DNA of 64,000 nucleotides. It comes from Protula sp. h YS-2021. Taxonomy: Eukaryota > Annelida > Polychaeta > Sabellida > Serpulidae. Below, piece after piece: positions 18,601 to 29,401 of this stretch. The position numbers and the translations under genes were made by a program. Where the stretch lies: positions 16,284,720 to 16,348,719 of the forward strand of contig OX457032.1 of the NCBI GenBank assembly GCA_949752745.1, read 5' to 3'. The notes beneath the pieces were generated by a model that had not been told where the DNA came from, searched no databases, and worked only from the letters and a program-made list of their open reading frames with translations. Position 1 is the stretch's first letter; each line of letters opens with the position of its first letter.

Positions 18601-21600
18601 AAAAGAGGACTGAAATATGAACAATTCAAGTTATGCATCCCCCTCCGGTCCGCCTTCCAAAATTGGATAAAGGTGATACACAGCCCGACTACCTTGAACA
18701 CATGGGATACATTTATATAAGGTATAAAGATTTATTATTCTGAAATAGCAACAAATTGTTCAAATAAAACTTTGTGAAAGGGCCGTCGAGGTGGGGTGGG
18801 GAGGAGGGGAAAGAAAAGTGGAAATTGGTCATTGGTGAATTATGGACTAAGTCGGGGAGACATTTGATTTGTTTGCAAAAATAAAAAAATAATAGGCGTT
18901 GATTGAAAGTTTGTGATATAAACCTGTATGTTTTGTGTGTACTGGTCTCTCTAGTTTTTAACACACTTGTATCCCCATTGTGTATGGGATAAACCTCAAA
19001 GGTGCAGTTAGAAACCAGCATCATTTTAAATTTTTTCTTGCCTTATATTTAACACTTGCATATTTAATATTTTTACAGAGCGGTTATTCCATTTTTGCTC
19101 TCTTTTGAGTTGCCCAGTTTGTCTTCCGTTAATGGATTTTCATCCATATGTTTCTGCTTGTGAAAAATACACTGAAATACAATTAATTGGTGCATATTGA
19201 GTTATTCGGCCATTTTAAGCTCAAACCTTTTCAACGAATGTCAAAGTCAACGCTTCCCATTTATCGCTTAGTATCACAGATACCAAGTTCTCAATCATTA
19301 GCGTGATGCTGGAAATATATTTTGGCAATTTTTCATTCCACTCTGCTTTTCAGGGTCCAATTATTTATATGTTTTACTCATGTATGACAACTGAGTATCG
19401 CGAAGCAGTCGTGGTTAAGGCGATTAGACTACAAATTGATTGGTCTCTGCATGCACATGGTAGAAGTATGTTGACCCCGGTACGCATCTTTTGCTAGTAC
19501 ATGTATATACTTTCAAGACCATTTTTGAAACTCATGGAAAGCAAACCAGCAGTCAGTGCACTGGACTGAAACTCCAATCCACACAAAACCAGTTTTCATG
19601 GATTTCAGTTTGTAAGCAGAGCTGAACGACGAGCGACATAGTTAAATGCCTAACATGTTCTATTACATGTTCACAGAATGCAAATTTAAGCCATCGCGAC
19701 TTGCGAAAATGACAATGTAAATTTGTCGTCTTTTTGGATTTAAACACCTTCTGCCGCTAATTATTCAAAATTGCCTTGAAAACATGGGGTAAATGCAGGG
19801 AGCATGAGATGTGTTATTTGTTTGATAAATATGATCCATAATTGTCTTCATGTATTGTGTGTTTAGTATACAAATAACTACTCTTTCAAACCAAAATGCT
19901 GGCTCGACTAATATAAAATATAAAACGATAACAATGAACAAATGTGAGGAAATAATTGGAATGTTAACTATTTGCTTTTAAGGTCATATATTTTGTGTAA
20001 TTTACCATATATAGAACAACATGCAAATAGAACGCCTTTGCATAAAACTTGAATCTAAATTGATTGAATGTGTACTCATTGTCGTTTCATTCAAACAAAA
20101 CACCTGATATTGATCTGGCGTACATAATGAATTCCTGCATGTTGCCTGGATTATCTGACACCCAGTTGCTTTTAAATTAATGCTTTGTTCTTGTCTTCAA
20201 GTAATAATTAACATTATGTTGTTATAGCCAATAATTGATTGAGAATTAATGTTGTAAAACAACGGTGATTTCTTTCATGTTAGGAATATTTGAAAGTGCA
20301 ATCTTCCATGGAAACATAAAATCAAAAATTGATGTATCTGGCTTGACTTTCTCAATACTAACTGCAAGATAGGATGCAGGTGAAGGTCCACAGAAAAACT
20401 GAAGTAATGTTCACATATTGCCATCTATTTAACTGAGAAAATATATCCTTACAACTATCAAATATCTCGTTTACAGATGCTTGCAATTTTTAACTTGGGA
20501 CATTTCAAGCCTTAAGTTTAAAGCTAGGATTTAAAACCCTTATGCAAAACCAGTTTTATCAGATAAATATTACATTATATACCAAGTAAGTGACGATTCC
20601 TTATTACTGTATTTCTACATTGTATTCCCACATTACCATTTCTACCTTGGACCGTTGTACGGTTAATGCCTTTCTATTTTAAAAAGTTTTCGCTTTAATA
20701 TACCGCATTTTCCAAACTACAAAAGAGAATTACATCACAATTGGTCACTTGGTAAAATATTCTTCAAATAATTATGAACAGATATTATCAAATTTGTTAT
20801 AGATTCAGTTGCAATTTTAATTTCAAAAGTACAAAAGTAACTGTACCTTTATTTTTTAATATTTTTAGCAATTTAAATGAAACATGAAACACAAACATAA
20901 ATACCAAAGGATACAAAAAACTACTAGTATAATTTTGAGGTGAAAGCAGACATGTGGGCAGACAGGAAGCACGGATGAGAATGCCATACACCAAGTACAA
21001 GGCGTTTTAGAAATATGGTTTCGTGTCAGTTTTACTTTAAAGAACAGCTATGAAATATAATTTTATACTCAATTCGAAGTTTTATTACTCCTCCGATTAA
21101 TCGATATCAAAGCTGAACTAAGCCTTGCACTGGTCTATATAAAAAAAAACAAATTTTCAAATCTTATAAAGGCTAGACGCTTTCTAACACAACAATACAC
21201 TGAAAATTTACAAAAGCAAGTAAGCTGATTATTAAACCCTCAATTTTGTGGGCCCCATAACAAAATTTCTGCGTCAATACTGCAACTGCAGAACAAATCG
21301 GACCAGCTTCAAACATGGTGAGATTATGCCTTGGGTGGATCCACCGGTTATATTTAGAAGCTGTAATTGCTACCAACTGCGTAACACTGATTAACAATCA
21401 CTAACAAAGATGTTGCTAGATGTCATAAACAACAGATATTTCTAGTAATAGTAATTCTATTAATTTTAAAACACCTAAATAGAAGCTCATTTAAAAACCA
21501 CAAACAATTCAACAAAAGACCTCTTTAGCCAATGGTACACTTCAATTATTCGATTTGGTTCGAATTTTCGGTACGATTTTGCAAAAAATGTCAAAATTTT

Positions 21601-22744
21601 ACCGAAATGGCATAATATTTGTATTTAGCTAAATATTTACTGTATGACAGCAATTAATGCCTTTTACCTATGTGATTTGAATCAAAAGCACCATTTTATG
21701 CTATTGATAACGCTCAAACCGGCAAATTAGGGACTAAGTGATTAAATAGGGCATCATTCCTTCAACATTTATTCGTTGACGAAGCACCTACAACAGGTCC
21801 CCCAAAACCTAATAATCATTTTTATAAGTCCCCAGCTATTGCATAAAGCGGAGGACTATAATATGGGTTTGTTCGTCCGTCTGTCTGTCGGCGCCTGAGG
21901 TACATGATTTTGTATAATCTGTATCTCAAACAAGGGGATGAATACAGCTGCTATACCTATGCTGAAATGTTCCCCAAGATTTGGAGATGCATAAGAAATA
22001 TTTTGCGTGCCTTCTCAAATATTTAAAAATATTCAAAGTCACAGAAACCATTTAAGCACAAATCTTAATAAAAAATATATGTATTATGCTATATCACCCA
22101 ACTAACAATTAAATTAAGGTATATCTTGGACCATTCATTAGAGTTTTATCCTATCTTAAGTTTTAGTATATCACATATCAGTCATTACAGTTTTGTTCTA
22201 ACTTAGGAACATTTACAGAGTTTCTTAATTATAACGCCATGAACAAAACTATGGTGAATTACTGTTAGGAAACAACGTTGCTGCCGCTTAGGGAACAGTT
22301 CACATTAAAATATCAAGGGATAACCTGACATACTGACATATTTTTCTTTAAAGGGAAATGCAGCTATCTCCCATAATTTTAATCTGCAACAATTTTCTTT
22401 TAATACTTAGCATGTGCAACCATGTGTCACAGTGCTGTAATAATAGGATATAAAAAGCAATGGTCACCGGACTTTTATGTGAAATAAAACAGATCTAAAA
22501 CAGAAAAAAGAAACATCATTTGGTGGAAAAGGTCCACAAATTGTTGCCCTGGTCCACCCTTTTTTGCATTATTGAACCGAGCACACCGTTTTCTGACATT
22601 GGCGCTGCTTTGTGATCCAGTCAGTTCTAATGTTGTCCACCAAATTGTTGGCTAGTGGTTTTCGAACTCTGATTACCCAATAACTTTGCAAAGGATATAA
22701 CTCTGACGCCCCACGACTGATAGCAGAAGATTTAACATTTCAGT
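18601..22744. other. Intergenic, no gene seen
   Basis: AT-rich DNA with only short, compositionally random open frames. One landmark is 21,835-21,960 (AAGCGGAGGACTATAATATG, CGTCCGTCTGTCTGTC), which has the look of a dispersed invertebrate repeat. A Cys-free hydrophobic frame near 20,800-21,000 has no coding support. Confidence 0.5.
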
Positions 22745-23697
22745 TTATTCACAATTTGAAAAATAATTACTGATGGCATTTATAACTTTTCTATTTTGAG
22801 TTACTCTGATTTTTCGATTGTCATTTCTGTCACTTAACAGAGCAAGTAATCCATCAGTACCATCTCTCCGAAAGGCTAATTCCAGATGCTTTAGTCCACT
22901 ACTTGCTATTTTCTGGGCTACACCAACCCTTGCATCTAAAAGTGGCTGTAATAAACTTTCGTTATCAATTCTGGCACGTTCTCTCTTTAATTCCTGAACA
23001 ACAGAGTTAGTTTCGAAGCTGTAATGTACTATGTCTTTTTTTCAACCTTACTGCGTTGTACCATTTCTTGCAATGTTTTAGCATCGTCGACACCATTGTG
23101 TGCGTTATAGTCTGTACCTAAAATGTTTGTCACTAAATTTTCTTGCGTAAATCTTGTAAAATCATTTTTATACAATGTTCTAAAAATCTGCAGCGTGTCA
23201 GAAAATCCCAGCACAACTTCTAAAAATTCATTTTACTGTCCACAGGAAGTGATATGATTTATCAACCGAGGCGCGTCGAACACTTTACAATTGTGTCCAA
23301 CAAGGATTATATTTCCATGTGCTACTTTTTTACACCGCTCAATAAACCTCAAAACACACTCGGACATCGTTACAGCTTCCACCGCTTTCCCCTTGTAAAA
23401 TAGTTTGCCATCCTTCCACACTATAGAAGTGACTTCTGTTGCCCTTCTACACATCGGTTTTGTCGGTTTAATATAACAGTTAAAAATATTGCCTTCAAAC
23501 GCAGCAGACAACTGTATTATGTCACAACTGCGCTCTAATGATGTTGTTTCTGTATAAGAAAACACACCATTTATATCTTCGGATCCGTGTGCTCCGGATA
23601 TAGGTTTGAATCTTGGAGTGTCCACAGGTGGGGGTATTACGGAAATGTCATCCTCTGTAACTTTGTCACAATCAACATGAGACAGATATGTCTTACC
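22745..23697 (-). pseudogene. DEDDh exonuclease domain fused behind the MULE transposase
   Basis: The frame of the transposase continues past the TAA at 23,698 as KTYLSHVDCDKVTEDDIS, then VIPPPVDTPRFKP. It enters an exonuclease with TETTSLERSCDIIQLSAAF (motif I), ILVGHNCKVFDAPRL (motif II) and LGTDYNAHNGVDDAKTL (motif III, H-x4-D). Motif I normally has Asp two residues before the Glu; here it is Tyr (SYTET). Another TAA interrupts at 23,233, and a frameshift near 23,035 leads into the C-terminal tail DIVHYSFETNSVVQEL ... KIASSGLKHLELAFRRDG, ending at 22,745. The fold resembles PML-type and DnaQ-type exonucleases; what it did for transposition is unknown. Confidence 0.75.
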
Positions 23698-24825
23698 TTA
23701 TCGAAGTTCATTGGACCGTTGTTCCTTTGATTTCTCTTGTGAAAAATTCAGTTTACGCTTTTTAAATTCAATTGAATTTTTTGTATTTTGACTGGTATTT
23801 TCTTTTCGAGACCAGTCGCTTGCAATGTTTGGAGTAAAATTTGCCAGGAGATATACCTGCTGATGCCAAAAAGTTACAAAGATACCCACACCCATCGTTT
23901 TGTGGTTTACAGTGCACGCTACACTGGTGGAAAGACTACCGGAAGAGCTTAAATGGCGACTTTTGGGAGCTTTTGCTGCAACCATTTTATTGAAACTCTC
24001 ACACTGACTTATGCTTGCGCAAGCGGCGATTTTTTCGGCGTTACTTGCAAATGTAGTAAATAACGCAGACAGGTCGGTCTTCAGTTGCTGACCAGTGAGC
24101 GGTCTCCCGTTGGGCAAATATTTGTGGGTGTAAGACGCAGGTTCTTCTTTATAATGACACCATGCCCCACAGTCGTTATGTTCTCCGAATACGTGCGGCG
24201 TAATATTGTTTATTGCAGCTTGCACAGCTACAGGATTACCTCTGTTTTGCAGTAGCGCATATGAAAAACATTTGTCGACTAAGTATTTAATAACAGCACT
24301 CGTAAGCACCTTGTGTCGTGACTGCAATTTGTACAGACTGTTTCGGAGATGCAACTTCACATGACTTATATCAGATAGCTTTCTTATATCGTGGTTGAGC
24401 TCCGATCCTATCCGAGCTATTGTTGTACTATCGTCATCCATAATAAGTGTTTCAATTTTGCACATCGTTACTCGTTTCTAGGTTCTTTACAATTTCAACT
24501 GCTACGTCAGCTTCCATACCTCTTGAACTCCCACTGTAGTTCTTATGGCATTCATGACTGGGCGGTGGGGAGTTCTTGCGATGCCAAAAGGAGCAAACCT
24601 GGCAATCTTTACAGCGCAATCCGTAACCTACAATTTTGTTAGTCTTGTCACCAATCATGACTCCAACGCCTGACAAGCTATCGTATCTTCTACCGGACGC
24701 TCTCTTCTGCCAGCCCATATCGTATTTCACTGTCAAAGGAACGGGGCTGATAACTATCGAATCTTCCTCCTCTATCAGTTGCATGGCTTCATCGAAGCTT
24801 ATTTGTGTATCTCCTTCAGCTGCCC
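23698..24825 (-). pseudogene. MULE transposase core (exon C)
   Basis: After an acceptor at 24,825 the frame reads AAEGDTQISFDEAMQLIEE, then KYDMGWQKRASGRRYDSLSG (first catalytic Asp region and the W-Q-K-R signature), VGYGLRCKDCQVC, HECHKNYSGSSRGMEAD and a break near 24,460. The next frame continues with METLI-like MDDDSTT (second Asp), HDIRKL, HVFGEHNDCGAWC, KYLPNGRPL, and CESFNKMVAAKAPKSRHL (candidate third acidic region, as in the family). The two frames overlap by 14 bp, so one single-base event explains the break. An in-frame TAA ends it at 23,698. Confidence 0.85.
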
Positions 24826-25227
24826 TAAAATAGTACCATAACCATATATTTTCATGTAAAAGTCATCTACGCAGGCACAAATAGGACATACCCATTTTAA
24901 ATTTAATTTAGTCTTTTTTACTGCCATCTGGGTTGTATTCATTTATCGAAGAGTGGGGGGTCGGGAGAGCGGGTTTGGGTTAAGAGGTTTGACCCCCTCC
25001 CCATTGGTGGACCGGCACTGAAATACCTAACCAGAATCAGGCCGTACCCAGTTTTTAAAAAGTAGGGGTTGAGGTGGGAGACTGTGGGAGGCGGTGTCGG
25101 AAAAATGCCGGATTGGAGACGGTGTTCTGACTTGAGTCAACGTCCTCGCTGCGATAAATTTCACGAAAACCACAAAATTGAAATTGGGTGTAAAAGACAC
25201 TGATAATTTCAGTTTTTTTACATACCT

Positions 25228-26192
25228 TTCGTTCTTTGACAATTCCTAATCTTCTTCAAGAATTCGAGCACAACTGCTTTTCGCACATTCGTGAATATAT
25301 TGCAAAACTTTTTTCAGAGTTTTTTTGTGCATACATGGTATTTCCAGGGTAGCAAAGAAGTTTGTCACGTGCGTCTCTCCGAGCCCACTTTGCATCATAC
25401 CTCCAATGAAAATGACATATTTTGTGAGATTCTAAGCATACCAAGCAATATTATAACTGTAGGTTAGTTACATAATGCACACTACGATAAAGTTTAAGTT
25501 TTTATGGAAACAATACAAGTCTGTTAACTCAGTTTTGTGTTAGGGCAACTTGTCCAGTGTGCAAAGCGCTGTTTTTTATTTACCCCTAAATGGGAACGTG
25601 ACGGTGATGGGCACAGATAACAAACCGACGTTTATGTTTTTTTATCAATTTTTTTTGGGGGGGATAAAGTCCCGCTGTTATACTTATATCATTTTTATTA
25701 TAATTATTATTCTTTATATTCATTAATTTAAGTTATAATATATTACATACCTGCTGCACACTTCGTGTTTACATAAAAAATTGGTCGTGTTTTCCTTTTA
25801 TCCGAAGCATAGTGTGTTTTACTGGTAGAAAGCCTGTTTATGTATGGACAAATGGAGCATTTGATGTGCAAAACATTTGCTAGCCCATGTCTGGTGCTTT
25901 TGATAACATCACAGATTTGCAGTCGTGTTGCGCAGTTTGTGCACTCATCTATAAGCTGTTTAACCACAAAGTCCATTTCCACAATCATCCGCCCCGATAA
26001 ATCACTACAAAACAAGAGGATGGTATCGCCTGCATGCGTGTGAATGTTGTCAGAATTGTCATTATTTCCAGCAAGATTACCTTCACTTTCGGCCACAGGA
26101 GGCGGTATCATTTCAGATTGGGAATTCCCCAATGATTCCAGTAAATGGGTTTCGTTCACATCAACACATGTTCTCTTTAACCTGGAAACCAA
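25228..26192 (-). pseudogene. MULE transposase, N-terminal exons A and B
   Basis: Exon A (from about 26,192 to 25,751) encodes an acidic leader, then LLFCSDLSGRMIVEMDFVV, CTNCATRL, CSICPYINRL and KTRPIFYVNTKCAAG, the usual N-terminal pattern with CxxC pairs of animal Mutator-like transposases. A consensus donor (GCAG/GTATGT) follows. Exon B (25,400-25,228) begins after TTGGAG and restores phase, reading MMQSGLGETHVTNFFATLEI and KVLQYIHECAKSSCARILEED, then an in-frame TAG before the donor GAAAG/GTATGT. Upstream of 26,192 the frame is broken, and the original ATG (MSTRDKK, near 26,250) is out of frame. Confidence 0.7.
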
Positions 26193-26534
26193 TTTTTCTC
26201 GCCTCTTCTTTCATATTTCTTCAAAAAACGACCTTTTTGTCTCTTGTTGACATTTTGACAGCTGGCGGTTGAGCGATAATATGTACGAAAGTGTGTGATA
26301 ACACACAGCTGAAACTCGTTCTGATCCTGATTCTAAATTCACTCACTAGATGGCTCAGAGATAGCCGCATTCCTCTTTAAAAAGAGTAATATGTCAACAG
26401 GCTGAAGTATTATAGTTTAGCGCGAAATCGAAAATATCTCGGCTTTTCTCTTTCGGTTTTTTAACTGAACCGAATCGAAAAACTGTGGTCCGTTTTCGGT
26501 TACGGTGCAAACCGAAACACCCATACATACATAA

Positions 26535-27400
26535 TTTTGCTTCGTCAGTTTGTCAGTGGTTTGTCAAGAAGTTGTTAGTTGATTGTCAGTTTGACAAGTT
26601 TGCCTCGTCAGGGTTTTGACGAGTTTCTTTCCAATGTCACACCATGACAAACACTTGTCCTTATCTTGTCAGAAACTTATTACAAATTTGTCAGATATTG
26701 CGTCACTATGACGTCACATCCTTTCCTAACTAAATGAAAACCCGCGGACATTCTTTTTGAGATTTCTTAGATTTCAATGAATATTACTAGAACTTTCAAA
26801 TTATCACGTCTCAAAAATATGCTTAATTAATAAACCATAATGTAAGTGCACACGTCATACTCTCTGCATGTTTTGAAATAAGTTGTGATGGTTGTAAAAT
26901 GCTTGTAAAATTTGTGAAAATTGTATTATCGCTCATTGTTCAGATGAATGATGTACTTACTGACATTTGATAAAAAAGGTGACTCGATTCGATTATTTTA
27001 ATGATTCGATTATTTTAATGTAGCATAATATATATAATATACATAACTCAATATACATAATAATATAACAAAACCTCATGCTATCAACATCTACAACGTA
27101 CGTGTACATAAGTTAAGATGAATGATGCACTTACTGACAGTTGATAAAAAAGGTGACTCGATTCGATTAGTTTAATGATTCGATTATTTTAATGTAGCAT
27201 AATATATATAATATACACAAATTAATATACATAATAATATAACAAAACCTGATGCTATCAACATCTGCAACGTACGCGTACATAAGTTAACCACCATGTA
27301 CAATATATTACCTATTATAATACTGCAAAACTTCTCATAAACTTGTCATAAAATTGTTAGAAACTTGTCACTAGTTCGTCAACTTGACCAATTTGACGTG
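26535..27400. repeat. TTGTCA/TGACAA-rich element with internal duplication
   Basis: Short AACTTGTCA, TTTGTCAG and TTGACAAG words are dense at 26,535-26,700 and again at 27,330-27,400, flanking AT-rich DNA. The symmetry suggests a small non-autonomous element, but I cannot define precise ends. Confidence 0.4.
26943..27290. repeat. 174-bp tandem duplication
   Basis: Two head-to-tail copies starting GATGAATGATG (26,943 and 27,117) and ending ACATAAGTTAA differ at a handful of positions. They contain GATTCGATTATTTTAATG, which is itself partly repeated. Confidence 0.9.
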
Positions 27401-28040
27401 AAAAGACTGATCCGGGAATTTCACGTCTTGCGATGCTTCCACCTCCAAAACTTAATCTTTAAAAGAAACTCACTACAGTCATCACTTCAAAAATCAATAA
27501 ATATATGAATGATATCAGTTATTGAATAAAAGAATATAAGAGTTTTATAATTTTACATCAAAATCAACTATCGAAATGAGTAAAAAGCCTCTGGCTAACA
27601 ATATCATGATGTTATTCGTGAATTCATCGAAATTATCAAATGGCAGCATTTAAATTTTTTGCGGTTGTTTTCAAAACACTTATATTATTTTCGTCGGATT
27701 GCTTTCAATTTTTTATGAATGTTTCCAAGGTAGTCCTCTCTTGAAAATATGTCTTTTAATAACAGTAATTTTTTTCGAGCAAATTTTCAAAATGTTCCTC
27801 CTCTAATAATTTTAATCGTTTCCCTTCCATTTTAGTCTGTAAGGTTCTCATGTGAGCCTTTGTTAAAAAATACTTGTTGAATATTTGGATACTTGTCGCA
27901 AAAATTGGCACAATGGAACCCCAGTTAAGAAAAGTGCCTTTCTTTCGGTGTATACTGCCGATGTATGTTCACTTTGGGTATGGTCCCATAGACTGAAAGG
28001 GGAAGGGGTTAGTGTTGTGTTGTGATCCGTGCCGAAATTA
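27401..28040. other. Intergenic, no gene seen
   Basis: AT-rich, no open frame with coding character. The minus-strand frame at 27,863-28,180 is a shadow of the DIRS-like sequence on the other strand. Confidence 0.5.
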
Positions 28041-28041
28041 G

Positions 28042-29401
28042 ATGGAAGTGGGGGGTGACGGTGATCGATGTCTTCGCCAATTGTCTCAGTCATTGTCTCC
28101 CCGTGTACATTTCTCCGTATCCGGCTTAGCAGTATTGGCGATTGATGAGTTACTGGCCCCCAGGGTTGTTTGCGTTTCAACCGTCCTCTTTAACGTTGAA
28201 AGTTCTCATGAAGATTTGGCACGAAGAACCAGACCGTCTGTCGCTGGTAGCCCCCGATCTTCCAAAACTGTCTTGGTTTCCTTTGTTGATGCGATTTCCG
28301 TGCGTTAAGAGTCTTCCTATTCTCCTGGAATATGGCAGTCTGTGTCAACGTCATTGGGAATATTATCATCCAAATCCGCAGTTGTTTCGGTTGAAACTAT
28401 GGTGCATAGATTTTCCTTCATGAAAGCCCCGTGCAGAGAATGGATAGAGTCCACAAGGATTCCACGAACAAGGTTTATTTGTCACATTATCGACTTTTCG
28501 AGGCATGGTGTGTGGATCGAGGAATCGATCCTGTTGCAACCACGGCGGTGGCAGTGGCCGATTTCTTTCTTTACCTTTTCGAAGTCAGGAGGGTTTCGGT
28601 TAGATCAATTATGACAAATGCTCAGCTCTCCCGTTTATTCTGAACCATTCATTGGGTTATGATTTTCCTACCTGTGACGTATTGTCGGACTTACTCAGGT
28701 CTTTTCTCTTTCCGACAGAACATTGGTGCCTTGGGATTTGTCCTTGGTCCTGAAATACCTCACGTCACCAATTTTCCATCACTCTTTCATTTCAGACAAG
28801 TTGCTTACCTTGAAATGTGTATTCCTCTTGGCCCTGGTGTTGTACAGGCATCGCGGAGAAATACACGCTTTTCTAAACTCTATTAGTCAAGTTAATGGTC
28901 CATTGAAGGAGGTGGTTCTAAAACCATTACCGTCTTTTCTGGGCAAGACACACATTGCGACCAAGGACTTAGGCACGTTTAAGTAAATTGTGATACAAGC
29001 CTTGCCGGGTGTGAGGTCACATGGTAGTGTCGACACAGCGTCGTTATGCCCCGTCTCCCTACTACGCACATATACTAAACGGTCAAGTACTTGCTGTAGC
29101 ACTTTACAGCGTTGTCTATTTTTATCCTTTATGCGTAGTATCACAGTAGATCTTTCTAAGGCAGCTATAATATCTAATCATATCAAGAAAACCATATTGT
29201 TATGATGATATAATTTAAGAACCTGAAGATGCAATTTAAAAGCGGTTGTCAATTAAAGCTCATCAGGTTAGACATGTAGCGCACTCTTTACGCAATGCTA
29301 ACGGTGTGACAATGTGTGATTTCTAACGGGTTGGGTGTTGGGCCTCGCCTAACACGTTTATCAAACACTATTTGCAAGAATATTACGCCGCACTCGGCTA
29401 A
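28042..29401 (+). mobile_element. DIRS-like retrotransposon, 3' part (RNase H tail and tyrosine recombinase), decayed
   Basis: 28,140-28,420 reads LVAPDLPKLSWFPLLMRF and PNPQLFRLKLWCIDF, the W-x-x-WFP...L-x-W pattern that precedes the recombinase in DIRS-like elements. A tyrosine recombinase follows. Several frames are needed and in-frame stops are present, so this is a dead copy. The reverse transcriptase is not seen upstream, so the 5' part is missing. The final nine or so codons are repeated in every unit of the tandem array downstream. Confidence 0.75.
28431..29401 (+). pseudogene. Tyrosine recombinase of DIRS-like element
   Basis: Core-binding part: STNKVYLSHYRLFEAWCVDR and VADFFLYLFEVRRVSV. 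Catalytic part: SDKLLTLKCVFLLALVLYRH-RGEIHAF (first Arg), a stop at 28,984, LCPVSLLRTY, IKAHQVRHVAHSL (H-x-x-R box), an in-frame TAA, then GCWASPNTFIKHYLQEYYAALG ending at TAA 29,399-29,401, where the Tyr in KHYL is the likely nucleophile. These enzymes insert DIRS DNA circles by strand exchange instead of using a DDE integrase. At least two stops and frame changes make it non-functional. Confidence 0.8.

Larger units (their letters stand above)
22745..26260 (-). mobile_element. Mutator-like (MULE) DNA transposon gene with fused exonuclease, decayed
   Basis: A single minus-strand gene can be followed from about 26,192 to 22,745. Exon A (26,192-25,751) contains FYVNTKCAAG, exon B (25,400-25,228) and exon C (from 24,825) carry the transposase core, and the reading continues into a DEDDh exonuclease. 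Exon junction phases agree: A ends phase 1, B ends phase 2. At least two frameshifts (near 24,460 and 23,035) and three in-frame stops (exon B TAG, 23,698 and 23,233) make it a pseudogene. Terminal inverted repeats were not found. Confidence 0.75.

Noticed and set aside
25256..25444. Separate minus-strand gene with Cys/His-rich N-terminus
   Set aside because: The neighbouring frame from 25,400 matches the MULE transposase and splices in phase from exon A, so this frame is a shadow.
21540..26525. TTCGGTT-rich stretches on both sides of the MULE gene as its terminal inverted repeats
   Set aside because: Both ends hold TTCGGT/ACCGAA words, but I could not align them as inverted copies, and no flanking target duplication is visible.
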